64,000 nt of DNA, from NCBI GenBank assembly GCA_963714825.1, contig CAVQQF010000012.1:310001-374000 (forward strand). Reading direction: 5' to 3'. The position numbers were made by a program, and so were the translations under genes. Below, one piece after another: positions 44,463 through 52,903 of the stretch. The notes beneath the pieces are model-generated. The model was not told the origin of the DNA. It was given only the letters and a program-made list of their open reading frames with translations, and made no database searches. Origin of the DNA: UBA4417 sp963714825 (GTDB lineage Bacteria > Bacteroidota > Bacteroidia > Bacteroidales > UBA4417). Position 1 is the stretch's first letter. Each line of letters begins with the position of its first letter.

Positions 44463-45830
44463 ATGGCTAAAACAAAAACTGTATTTTTCTGCCAGAGTTG
44501 TGGTGCTCAATCAGCCAAATGGATGGGCAGGTGTACCTCGTGTGGCGAATGGAATACGTTTGTTGAAGAAGTGGTGCAGCGCGAGGATTCCTCAGCCAAA
44601 AACAGCGGTAATTTCAAAACTACCGAGTCGCGCCCGCACAAGCTGAGCGAAATAGAGCAAGGCAACGAACAAAGGATTACAACCGGCAACGGCGAACTCG
44701 ACCGGGTGCTGGGCGGGGGATTGGTCGATGGATCGTTGATACTGGTAGGCGGCGAACCCGGAATAGGCAAATCGACTTTGATGCTTCAGATTGCCATTCA
44801 GATAAAGGGCATGAAAGTACTGTATGTATCAGGCGAGGAAAGCGAACAACAGATACGCATGCGTGCCGACAGGCTCGGGCACAACGATGCCGATTGTTAC
44901 ATACTTACCGAAACAAATACACAAAATATTTTTCAGCATATTCAAGCGGTTAACCCCGGCTTGGTGATCATGGATTCCATACAAACGCTTCAAACAAACC
45001 TTATTGAATCCTCAGCCGGAAGCATATCGCAGATACGCGAAACCGCAGCCGAAATGCAGCGTTTTGCCAAAACCACCGGGGTTCCGGTGATACTTATCGG
45101 TCATATTACCAAGGATGGTGCGCTTGCAGGCCCTAAGATACTGGAACATATGGTGGATACCGTTCTGCAGTTCGAAGGTGACCGGAATTATGGATACCGG
45201 ATTTTACGCACCGTTAAAAACCGTTTCGGTTCAGCATCGGAGCTTGGTATTTTCGAGATGCGCGATACCGGTTTACGCGAAGTCACCAATCCATCGGAGA
45301 TATTAATTTCGCATCGCGAAGAACCTGCCAGCGGGGTAGCAATTGCCAGCACCATCGAAGGAATGCGCCCCATGCTTATTGAAGTACAGGCATTGGTAAG
45401 TTCGGCGGCATATGGTACGCCACAACGGTCGAGCACCGGTTTCGATGGCCGCCGCCTGAATATGTTATTGGCCGTACTCGAAAAACGTTGTGGTTTCCGC
45501 CTGGGCGTCAAAGATGTTTTTCTCAACATAGCCGGTGGCATACGTGTTGACGATCCTGCAATTGATATGGCTGTGATAAGTGCTATACTTTCGTCGAACG
45601 AAGATATTCCTGCCGACCCGCGGATATGTTTTGCCGGTGAGGTAGGTCTTTCGGGCGAAATACGGCCTGTAAACCGCGTGGAACAACGCATTGCTGAAGC
45701 CGAAAAACTTGGTTTCAGGCAAATACTGGTGTCGCGCAATAACCTGAAAGGGCTGAAAACGGATAAATGGGCTATTAAAGTTACAGGTGTTGGGAAAGTA
45801 GAAGATGTGTTCGGGATTTTATTCGGATAA
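44463..45830 (+). CDS. radA: DNA repair protein RadA
   Basis: This 455-aa RecA-related ATPase promotes branch migration in recombinational repair. It has an N-terminal zinc finger (CQSCG...CTSCG, C10-C30), Walker A GGEPGIGKST, Walker B-type LVIMDSIQTL, the RadA-specific KNRFGS motif (HLRTVKNRFGSASELGIFEM region) and a C-terminal Lon-like domain (about 280-455). Length and motifs are normal. It is monocistronic as far as can be seen. Confidence 0.97.
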   Translation: MAKTKTVFFCQSCGAQSAKWMGRCTSCGEWNTFVEEVVQREDSSAKNSGNFKTTESRPHKLSEIEQGNEQRITTGNGELDRVLGGGLVDGSLILVGGEPGIGKSTLMLQIAIQIKGMKVLYVSGEESEQQIRMRADRLGHNDADCYILTETNTQNIFQHIQAVNPGLVIMDSIQTLQTNLIESSAGSISQIRETAAEMQRFAKTTGVPVILIGHITKDGALAGPKILEHMVDTVLQFEGDRNYGYRILRTVKNRFGSASELGIFEMRDTGLREVTNPSEILISHREEPASGVAIASTIEGMRPMLIEVQALVSSAAYGTPQRSSTGFDGRRLNMLLAVLEKRCGFRLGVKDVFLNIAGGIRVDDPAIDMAVISAILSSNEDIPADPRICFAGEVGLSGEIRPVNRVEQRIAEAEKLGFRQILVSRNNLKGLKTDKWAIKVTGVGKVEDVFGILFG

Positions 45831-46076
45831 ATCGGGCATCAGCCATATAAATAGTATCTGAATAAATGCCAAATTTGTTGAAAATCACTCAAAAACGACA
45901 TAATTTGCTTTTCTGTCATTTAATTTGTACCTTTTGAGTTCATTTTCACTAACACACGGAACACCTGGATTTGTTCTAAAGCGTTCAGGAAACCTCATAG
46001 AATGCGAAATGCTATATTCTTGAAAAACAGAATATTAATGAATTAAAAAGAATTAGTAAAAAGAAGAAGAAAAGAT

Positions 46077-46388
46077 ATGAAGATTCCAACAAAATTGTTG
46101 CTTCGGCTTGGACTGTCGTACGGAATTATGCAACGCGAGGCTTTCGAGGAGCAGCTCACCAACATGTTGAAGGACAAATTCGAGAATCCGGAGAAACTGG
46201 AGAAGCTTTACGATTTGTTTTTCTCGCAGATGGGTGAGCTAAAAAACTACCTTACTGTTGAAGAGATCATGAATAAAACTACCGAACAGGAAAATACCGA
46301 TCTCAAAGAAGAACTGGCCTCGCTTAAGGAAGTACTTGGCGAATTGATGAAAAAAGTTGACAACATACAAAAAAGCCCTGGAGAATGA
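46077..46388 (+). CDS. Small coiled-coil partner of the ABC1-family kinase
   Basis: This 103-aa protein is helical and strongly charged. The C-terminal third (EQENTDLKEELASLKEVLGELMKKVDNIQ) is a coiled coil; the central LTNMLKDKFENPEKLEKLYDLFFSQM is amphipathic. It resembles phasin-like small proteins that precede ABC1/UbiB kinase genes, but I cannot name a function. Its stop overlaps the kinase start by 4 bp, so the two are co-translated and probably interact. Confidence 0.72.
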   Translation: MKIPTKLLLRLGLSYGIMQREAFEEQLTNMLKDKFENPEKLEKLYDLFFSQMGELKNYLTVEEIMNKTTEQENTDLKEELASLKEVLGELMKKVDNIQKSPGE

Positions 46389-48037
46389 TAGGACTACGCC
46401 GAATTTACATTGTTTACCTGCAACTGATCAGGGCAAAAGAAATAATATTTGTACTGTTAAAACACGCTTTCAGGGAGTGGGTTAACCGCAGCCGCTTCAT
46501 GCAAAAATTATTCCGGCGCAAGACCTCCATCAAACGGCAGGTTTACACCACTCCTGAACGGATTAAGATAACCATTGAAGAACTGGGGCCTACCTACATT
46601 AAATTCGGGCAGATATTAGCCGACCGCCCCGATGTGGTAGCCGAACGATTCCGCAATGAGTTGAAAAAGCTTCAGTCGAATGCCCAGCCTTTCGATAACA
46701 GTGAAGCCATGCGTATTGTCAGCAAGGAGCTGGGACTCGAAATCAAGGATATTTTCAGCGAAATCGACCTCGACTGCCTGGCTTCAGCCTCAATTGGGCA
46801 GGTGTACAGGGCAAAACTACTCACCGGCGAAGATGTGATTATCAAAATACAACGGCCACATATCGAAAACAAGATTAAGCTAGATTTGTACCTGATGCGT
46901 TACCTGGCGCACAGCGCGGTGAAAAACTACCCCGAACTGGGCGCTCTTGATATTGTAGGGCTTGTTGACGAGTTTGGGCAGAGTATCATGAAGGAACTCG
47001 ACTATTACAACGAATCATCGAACCTGCTTCGTTTTGGCGAATTGTTTAAGGACGATCCCAGGGTGTGTATTCCGAAAGTTTTCCTGGAATATACAACCAA
47101 ACGGGTTATTGTAATGGATTATATCGAAGGAATTACGCCCGACAGCCCCGAAATACTGATGGAAAATGGCCTTAATCCATTGGTAATAGCCGAACAGGGC
47201 GCCGATGTGGTATTGAAAATGGTGCTTAAACACGGGTTTTTCCATGCCGATCCACATCCCGGCAATATTTTTATTCTGCCCGGAAATATTATTGGTTTTA
47301 TTGATTTCGGTATGGTGGGTGTATTAAAGCCTAACCACCTTAACTTCCTGGCATCCTTCGCATTGGGCTTTTCCCGCTCCGATGCCAAGGCCATTACACA
47401 ATCGCTTGTAACCCTATGTGGAATTAAATTTTTCGATGAGGTTGATGACCTGGAATTTGAAATTGATCAGTTACTGAAAAGCAATGCTTACCTGCCTTTC
47501 GAGCAGCTTGATTTTTCGAGGATACTACAGGAATGTATCAACCTGATGATCAAATACAAGCTTAAAATTCCTTCGAGTATATTTATGCTGGTAAAAGCGC
47601 TGGCTACCATACAAAAATTCGCCGGCAGCCTCGACCCCGACCTTAACCTGGGAGCGGTTATACTTCCATATGCCCGCGACCTGGCAGCACGACGTTACGA
47701 CCCACGCAAACTGGCTTCGGGTGTTTACGACGCCATTACCGATTATGTTGACCTGATCCGCGATCTGCCGGGGCAGGTGAATGAAATCCTTTACAAAATA
47801 AAACAAGGGAAAATAGTTCACGAAATAAGCCTGAAGGACCACGAACCGTTTATCAGGGCCATGCGTATTTTCAGCCAGCGTATAGCACTGGCACTGTTAC
47901 TCACCGCCCTAGCCATAACGTCAACTATTCTAATCGTTTGGAACGACGACAAAACCTTCGGCCAGATTACCTTCGGCTTTACCATGGTAATAATGCTATG
48001 GGTAATTTTCCGGTATCTTTTCAGGGCTAAGGGCTGA
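46385..48037 (+). CDS. ABC1/AarF/UbiB-family atypical kinase
   Basis: This 550-aa protein has the family KxGQ motif (PTYIKFGQILADRPDVV), the nucleotide-binding SIGQVYRAKL and VIIKIQRPHI (lysine) segments, FHADPHPGNIF and the DFG-equivalent IDFGMVG. Two membrane helices close the C-terminus (ALALLLTALAITSTILIVW; ITFGFTMVIMLWVIFRY). UbiB proteins support quinone synthesis or lipid/quinone extraction as ATPases. In Bacteroidota the likely link is menaquinone. It is co-translated with the small coiled-coil gene. Confidence 0.93.
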   Translation: MIGLRRIYIVYLQLIRAKEIIFVLLKHAFREWVNRSRFMQKLFRRKTSIKRQVYTTPERIKITIEELGPTYIKFGQILADRPDVVAERFRNELKKLQSNAQPFDNSEAMRIVSKELGLEIKDIFSEIDLDCLASASIGQVYRAKLLTGEDVIIKIQRPHIENKIKLDLYLMRYLAHSAVKNYPELGALDIVGLVDEFGQSIMKELDYYNESSNLLRFGELFKDDPRVCIPKVFLEYTTKRVIVMDYIEGITPDSPEILMENGLNPLVIAEQGADVVLKMVLKHGFFHADPHPGNIFILPGNIIGFIDFGMVGVLKPNHLNFLASFALGFSRSDAKAITQSLVTLCGIKFFDEVDDLEFEIDQLLKSNAYLPFEQLDFSRILQECINLMIKYKLKIPSSIFMLVKALATIQKFAGSLDPDLNLGAVILPYARDLAARRYDPRKLASGVYDAITDYVDLIRDLPGQVNEILYKIKQGKIVHEISLKDHEPFIRAMRIFSQRIALALLLTALAITSTILIVWNDDKTFGQITFGFTMVIMLWVIFRYLFRAKG

Positions 48038-48056
48038 TAAAGCTAAGTTAAAATAC

Positions 48057-48098
48057 AAATCCCATTCACTAATAATTAGGCGGATGGGATTTTTTTTG
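48057..48098 (+). terminator. Intrinsic terminator after the ABC1-family kinase gene
   Basis: The stem AAATCCCAT (48057-48065) / ATGGGATTT (48084-48092) continues into a run of T residues. Confidence 0.85.
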
Positions 48099-48158
48099 TG
48101 AGATGAGTTTATTTATCTAAAAGTATAAATTTATTGAATAGCGCTTTTATTGTTTGAA

Positions 48159-48194
48159 CCTCCGTGCCCCTCCTTGTCCTCTGTGCCTCCGTGG
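48159..48194 (-). repeat. CACGGAGG-type repeat, solitary copy
   Basis: On the minus strand this reads GCCACGGAGGCACAGAGGAC and continues with a degraded AAGGAGGGGCACGGAGG end. It belongs to the same family as the arrays around the GxxExxY gene (51838-52292 and 52862-52903). Confidence 0.75.
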
Positions 48195-48210
48195 CTAAAA
48201 AGATGGTTCA

Positions 48211-48465
48211 GTTTCAGGAAATTGCAGAAAAGAAATCAATTAATAAACACTAACAAGATAAAGGTTCCGGGTTCCATGTGCCGGGTTCCATGTGCCGGGT
48301 TCCATGTGCCGGGTTCCATGTGCCGGGTTCCATGTGCCGGGTTCCATGTGCCGGGTTCCATGTGCCGGTGTTCCGATGTGCCGGGTTCCATGTGCCGGGT
48401 TCCATGTGCCGGGTTCCATGTGCCGGGTTCCATGTGCCGGGTTCCATGTGCCGGGTTCCAATGTG
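48211..48465 (+). repeat. Dispersed repeat copy 2 with a 14-bp tandem array (14 units)
   Basis: GTTTCAGGAAATTGCAG (48211-48227) and AATAAACACTAACAAGATA match the blocks at 10630-10680. They are followed by 14 tandem units of CCGGGTTCCATGTG (48267-48465). Seven are exact, the eighth is a 16-bp variant (48365-48380), five more are exact and the last carries an extra A. Since 14 is not a multiple of 3, all frames through it show a 14-residue periodic peptide; these frames are not genes. Confidence 0.92.
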
Positions 48466-48535
48466 CAGATCAAAGTATTTGTCCTGACAAAAAAAAGATA
48501 TAAGTAACGAAACATAAGATGATTGAAGTTAGTGC

Positions 48536-48562
48536 TGGCACTCGGCACCTGGCACTTGGAAC
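48536..48562 (+). repeat. Short GGCAC-type degenerate repeat
   Basis: TGGCACTCGGCACCTGGCAC followed by TTGGAAC, three imperfect copies of a GGCACyyG unit. It may be a decayed relative, in the opposite orientation, of the CCGGGT repeats nearby. Confidence 0.5.
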
Positions 48563-48621
48563 TTTTTCTTTTTAAACATTAAACCTACATGTTTTAAAAC
48601 AGAACCAAAATAATTCTCAGA

Positions 48622-51600
48622 TCAATACTCATCCCAACTGTTAATAGCAATATCCTCAGGCTGCAGTTTGCAAATAGCATAAATAAACGCGCTGGCGAGT
48701 CGGGCATTCGTAATCAGCGGTATATTGAAATCAACCGCGGCACGCCGGATTTGGTAATCGTTGGATAGTTCTGACTTCGAAAGGTCTTTGGGGATATTAA
48801 TTACAAGATCGATCTTCCGGTTTTTAAGGTAATCGAGTGTATTGGGAGTGGTTTCGTCGTCGGGCCAGTACAAAACGGTTGAAGGAATATTGTTTTCGGA
48901 AAAATACTTTGCCGAGCCGGGTGTGGCAAAAAGATTGTATCCAAGCTCAGTTAACATTTGTGCGCTTTTCAACAGTTCAATTTTTGAGCGTGCATCGCCG
49001 GTCGAAAAAAGAATATTCTTTTCAGGTACCCTGTATCCGACCGATAACATGGCTTTTAAAAGCGCTTCGTAGTAATTTTCGCCTATGCAGCCAACCTCGC
49101 CTGTACTTGCCATTTCAACACCCAGCACCGGATCGGCTTTCTGGAGGCGTGAAAAGGAGAACTGCGATGCTTTAATTCCCACATAATCCATATCAAAGGC
49201 CGATTTATGCGGTTTCTCCACTTCAATACCAAGCATAATTTTGGTTGCCAGTTCAATAAAATTGATTTTCAGCACCTTACTAACAAAAGGGAAACTCCGC
49301 GATGCACGCAGGTTACACTCAATAACTTTAATATCATTATCGCGTGCCAGGAACTGCATATTAAACGGTCCGCTGATATTTAAAGCCCGGGCAATATCGC
49401 GCGAAATGCGCTTGATGCGGCGGGCTGTTTCGAAATACATTTTTTGCGCCGGAAACACAATGGTTGCGTCGCCCGAATGCACACCGGCAAATTCGATATG
49501 CTCCGAAATAGCGTAGGCCATTATTTCACCTTTATCGGCAACGGCATCAATTTCAATTTCCTTGGCATTCTGAATAAATTCCGATACCACAACCGGAAAT
49601 TCCTTCGAAACCCTGGCGGCCAGTGTAAGGAAAAAATCGAGCTCCTGCCGGTTTGAAACCACGTTCATAGCAGCACCCGAAAGCACATACGAAGGACGGA
49701 TCAGAACCGGGAACCCAACAACATCAACAAAATCGTAGATTTCCTGTACCTCCGCAAGTTCTTTCCAGCGGGGCTGATCAATTTTTAAGGTGTCGAGAAG
49801 CGAGGAGAATTTATGGCGGTTTTCGGCATTGTCGATGCTTTCGGGCGAAGTACCGAGGATAGGCACATTTTGCCCGTGCAGGCGCATGGCCAGGTTGTTG
49901 GCTATTTGTCCGCCGGTGCTTACAATCACTCCTTTGGGTTGCTCCAGTTCTATAATATCCATCGTCCGTTCGAACGAGAGTTCTTCGAAAAACAGCCTGT
50001 CGCAGGTATCGTAATCGGTACTTACCGTTTCGGGATTAAAATTGATCATCACACCGCGAAAACCTTCCTTCCTGGCTGTTGTAAGCGCATTAACCGAACA
50101 CCAGTCGAACTCAACGGAACTGCCAATGCGGTATGCACCCGAACCAAGCACTATCACCGATTTACCATCCTTTTCAGGTTCAATATCGTGAGCCGAGCCG
50201 TTATAGGTCATGTACAGATAATTGGTCTGAGCCGGGTATTCGGCTGCCAAAGTATCGATTTGCTTGACAAATGGAACAATTCCAAGCGATTTTCGGTAAT
50301 TGCGGATATGAAGCATTTCACCGTGCAGGTTACCGGCCTTTTGATGAATAAACCGTGCCAGCTGAAAATCGGAAAAGCCTTTCTGTTTGAAAGTCCTGAT
50401 TTGCTCAGCAGGAATATTTTCGATTTCAGTATATGATTTCAGTATAACCATATGATCGAAAATGGATTTCAGCTTAACCAGGAACCATTTATCGATTTTT
50501 GTAAGTTCATGAATACGATCAACGGTATAACCTTTCGCAAAAGCGCTGGCAATGGAATAAATACGCATATCGGTCGGGGCCGAAAGAGCCTGGTCGATAT
50601 CGTCGAATTCAATATCGTTGTTCCCGACAAAACCATGCATCCCCTGCCCTACCATACGCAGGCCTTTCTGAATGGCTTCTTCGAACGTACGTCCAATTGC
50701 CATAATTTCGCCAACGCTCTTCATACTGGAGCCAATTTCCTTAGAAACACCGATAAACTTATTCAGGTCCCAGCGCGGAATTTTTACAACAATATAGTCG
50801 AGTGCAGGCTCAAACAGTGCGGTTGTGGTTTTTGTAACTGAGTTTTTCAGTTCGTGAAGGCCATAACCTAATGCCAGTTTTGCAGCTACAAAGGCCAGCG
50901 GGTAACCGGTTGCCTTCGATGCCAGCGCCGACGAACGCGAAAGCCTGGCATTCACTTCAATCACGCGGTAGTCCTCCGAATCGGGATCGAGGGCATACTG
51001 CACATTGCATTCGCCTATGATTCCAACATTACGGACAATTTCGATGGAAAGGCTGCGGAGTTTATGATATTCGCGGTTGGTAAGCGTTTGCGAAGGAGCA
51101 ACCACAATGCTTTCGCCGGTATGAATTCCGAGCGGGTCGAAATTCTCCATATTGCAAACGGTGATGCAGTTATCGTAACGGTCGCGCACCACTTCGTATT
51201 CAACTTCTTTCCAGCCTTTAAGCGATTCCTCGACTAAGATCTGAGATGAATACGAAAAAGCGTTGGCGGCCAGTTTTAAAAGTTCGTCGCGGTTATAACA
51301 GAAACCGGAACCTTGTCCGCCCAGTGTAAAAGCGGCTCGAACAATAATGGGGAAGCCTAATGTTTCGGATGCTTTCAGTGCATCGTCAATGCTGGTAACG
51401 GCGATGCTTTTCGGGGTTTTTATATTGATCTTTCGAAGATTTTCGGCAAAAATCTCACGGTCTTCGGTATCAATTATGGATTGTACAGGAGTACCCAGGA
51501 CTTTTACATTGTATTTTTCGAGGAAACCGGATTTAAACAAAGCGATGCCACAGTTAAGGGCAGTCTGACCACCGAAGGAAAGCAAAATGCCTTCGGGCCG

Positions 51601-51825
51601 CTCTTTTTCGATTACTTTTTCGATAAAACCCGGGGTTACAGGCAGAAAATAGATTTTATCGGCAATACCTTCCGATGTTTGTACTGTGGCAATATTCGGA
51701 TTAATAAGGATGGTGAAAATGCCTTCTTCGCGGAGGGCTTTTAAGGCTTGCGTTCCGCTGTAATCAAACTCACCGGCTTCGCCGATTTTAAGGGCACCTG
51801 AACCTAAAACGAGGATTTTTTTCAT
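48622..51825 (-). CDS. carB: Carbamoyl-phosphate synthase, large subunit
   Basis: This 1067-aa subunit makes carbamoyl phosphate from ammonia, bicarbonate and two ATP for arginine and pyrimidine synthesis. Two ATP-grasp halves are evident: first half with KILVLGSGALKIGEAGEFDYSGTQA and GGQTALNCG, second half with VIVLGSGAYRIGSSVEFDWC and STGGQIANNLAMRL. A C-terminal MGS-like allosteric domain starts near residue 930 (NILFSTGDARSKIELL). Full length and motifs are normal. Its partner carA lies 1.07 kb upstream on the same strand, with repeats and an extra gene between them. Confidence 0.97.
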   Translation of the reverse strand: MKKILVLGSGALKIGEAGEFDYSGTQALKALREEGIFTILINPNIATVQTSEGIADKIYFLPVTPGFIEKVIEKERPEGILLSFGGQTALNCGIALFKSGFLEKYNVKVLGTPVQSIIDTEDREIFAENLRKINIKTPKSIAVTSIDDALKASETLGFPIIVRAAFTLGGQGSGFCYNRDELLKLAANAFSYSSQILVEESLKGWKEVEYEVVRDRYDNCITVCNMENFDPLGIHTGESIVVAPSQTLTNREYHKLRSLSIEIVRNVGIIGECNVQYALDPDSEDYRVIEVNARLSRSSALASKATGYPLAFVAAKLALGYGLHELKNSVTKTTTALFEPALDYIVVKIPRWDLNKFIGVSKEIGSSMKSVGEIMAIGRTFEEAIQKGLRMVGQGMHGFVGNNDIEFDDIDQALSAPTDMRIYSIASAFAKGYTVDRIHELTKIDKWFLVKLKSIFDHMVILKSYTEIENIPAEQIRTFKQKGFSDFQLARFIHQKAGNLHGEMLHIRNYRKSLGIVPFVKQIDTLAAEYPAQTNYLYMTYNGSAHDIEPEKDGKSVIVLGSGAYRIGSSVEFDWCSVNALTTARKEGFRGVMINFNPETVSTDYDTCDRLFFEELSFERTMDIIELEQPKGVIVSTGGQIANNLAMRLHGQNVPILGTSPESIDNAENRHKFSSLLDTLKIDQPRWKELAEVQEIYDFVDVVGFPVLIRPSYVLSGAAMNVVSNRQELDFFLTLAARVSKEFPVVVSEFIQNAKEIEIDAVADKGEIMAYAISEHIEFAGVHSGDATIVFPAQKMYFETARRIKRISRDIARALNISGPFNMQFLARDNDIKVIECNLRASRSFPFVSKVLKINFIELATKIMLGIEVEKPHKSAFDMDYVGIKASQFSFSRLQKADPVLGVEMASTGEVGCIGENYYEALLKAMLSVGYRVPEKNILFSTGDARSKIELLKSAQMLTELGYNLFATPGSAKYFSENNIPSTVLYWPDDETTPNTLDYLKNRKIDLVINIPKDLSKSELSNDYQIRRAAVDFNIPLITNARLASAFIYAICKLQPEDIAINSWDEY

Positions 51826-51837
51826 TATAATTTATGT

Positions 51838-52292
51838 TTCAATTTGTGATCAGCATTGATTGTGTTTTTTTACCACGGAGGTACGGAGGGCACGGAGGAA
51901 CACGGAGGTATGATTTATTTGCAAACAGTGTTTCGTGAGGAGTTTTTCACTTTGATTTGTATTGCTATTGGTGATCAACAATGATCGTTTTTTTTACCAC
52001 GGAGGTACGGAGGGCACGGAGGGACACGGAGAAATGATGTATTTGCAAACAGTGTTTCAAAAGGATTTTTACATTTTTATTTGTAATACTAGTAGTGATC
52101 AGCAATGATCGTGTGTTTTTTTTACCACGGAGGTACGGAGGGCACGGAGGAACACGGAGAAATGATGTATTTGCAAAAAGTGTTTCATGAGGATTTTTAC
52201 ATTTTTATTTGTATTACTATTAGTGATCAGCAATGATCGTGTGTTTTTTTTACCACGGAGGTATGGAGGGCACGGAGGGACACGGAGAAAAA
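51838..52292 (+). repeat. Array of four CACGGAGG-type repeats with conserved 80-90 bp spacers
   Basis: ACCACGGAGGTACGGAGGGCACGGAGGRACACGGAG-type cores start at 51872, 51996, 52124 and 52252 (spacing 124, 128, 128 bp). The core itself is built of 8-10 bp ACGGAGG steps. The stretches between cores are also conserved (TATTTGCAAACAGTGTTTC, TTTTTATTTGTA, GTGATCAGCAATGATCGTG) and the GATC pairs within them could form a small hairpin. The last unit lacks its spacer. The array begins about a dozen bases upstream of the carB start codon. Confidence 0.93.
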
Positions 52293-52368
52293 ATTTAATT
52301 ACGAACTGTGTTCCGTTATTACTTTATACGGCTTCATTTTTTCAGTCCTAACCTCCACTGTTTTCATT

Positions 52369-52779
52369 TTATTCGTCCGGAAGCGAGGCAAATTTATCTG
52401 TTACCATTGACTCCAATTCGCGTCTGATATTTTCACAATGGAAATTAATTAAAAGGCCTTTTGGTTTATCTGTAAGCTTCAGATAAGAAAGCAATTGAGC
52501 CTTATAAATTGGCAACATTATATCAACAGCTTTAAGCTCAACAATAATCAGATCTTCAACCAATAAATCCAATTTGAGTTGACCGCCCAAATCTTTTCCC
52601 TTATAAAAGATCGGAATGCTCAATTGAGACTGAACTTTTAATCCTTTTAGTTTGAGTTCTTCTATCATACACGCATGGTAAACTGACTCCAGAAGTCCCG
52701 GGCCCAGGTGCTTTTGAACTTCAATAGCTGAGCCAATGATTTCGTATGATATACCTGCAATTAGTTTTTTTGTTGCCAT
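52369..52779 (-). CDS. GxxExxY-family PD-(D/E)XK nuclease-like protein
   Basis: This 136-aa protein belongs to the GxxExxY family (PDDEXK_3-type). The name motif is G28-E31-Y34 in GPGLLESVY. A nuclease-like core follows with D71 (LKLDLLV), E81 and K83 (IIVELKAV), and Q95 (AQLLSYL), matching a PD-(D/E)XK arrangement. The function of the family is not established. It sits between carA and carB in their orientation and is flanked by CACGGAGG-type repeats in opposite orientations, which suggests arrival as a unit. No membrane or signal segment. Confidence 0.88.
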   Translation of the reverse strand: MATKKLIAGISYEIIGSAIEVQKHLGPGLLESVYHACMIEELKLKGLKVQSQLSIPIFYKGKDLGGQLKLDLLVEDLIIVELKAVDIMLPIYKAQLLSYLKLTDKPKGLLINFHCENIRRELESMVTDKFASLPDE

Positions 52780-52861
52780 TTTTATTTCGTTTAATTTAAA
52801 ATAGTTGAATTCAAATTGTTTTTTTAGGTTCCGGATTGATGAATATTGATGTTTTAACCAT

Positions 52862-52903
52862 CACCTCCGTGTTTCTCCGTGACCTCCGTGCCTCCGTGGT
52901 TAT
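52862..52903 (-). repeat. CACGGAGG-type repeat, inverted copy abutting carA
   Basis: On the minus strand it reads ATAACCACGGAGGCACGGAG, then GTCACGGAGAAACACGGAGGTG. It is opposite in orientation to the array at 51838-52292. Its first TAA is the carA stop codon (52900-52902), so the repeat boundary coincides with the end of carA. Confidence 0.88.

Noticed and set aside
48150..48507. Cysteine/proline-rich periodic frames on both strands
   Set aside because: They are translations of the 14-bp tandem repeat in all frames (a 14-residue period), so not genes.
49790..50841. Long open frames antisense to carB
   Set aside because: They lie entirely within the conserved carB coding region and show no recognisable domain.
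51838..52292. CRISPR array
   Set aside because: There are four units spaced 124-128 bp, and the spacers are conserved rather than unique. No cas genes are present.
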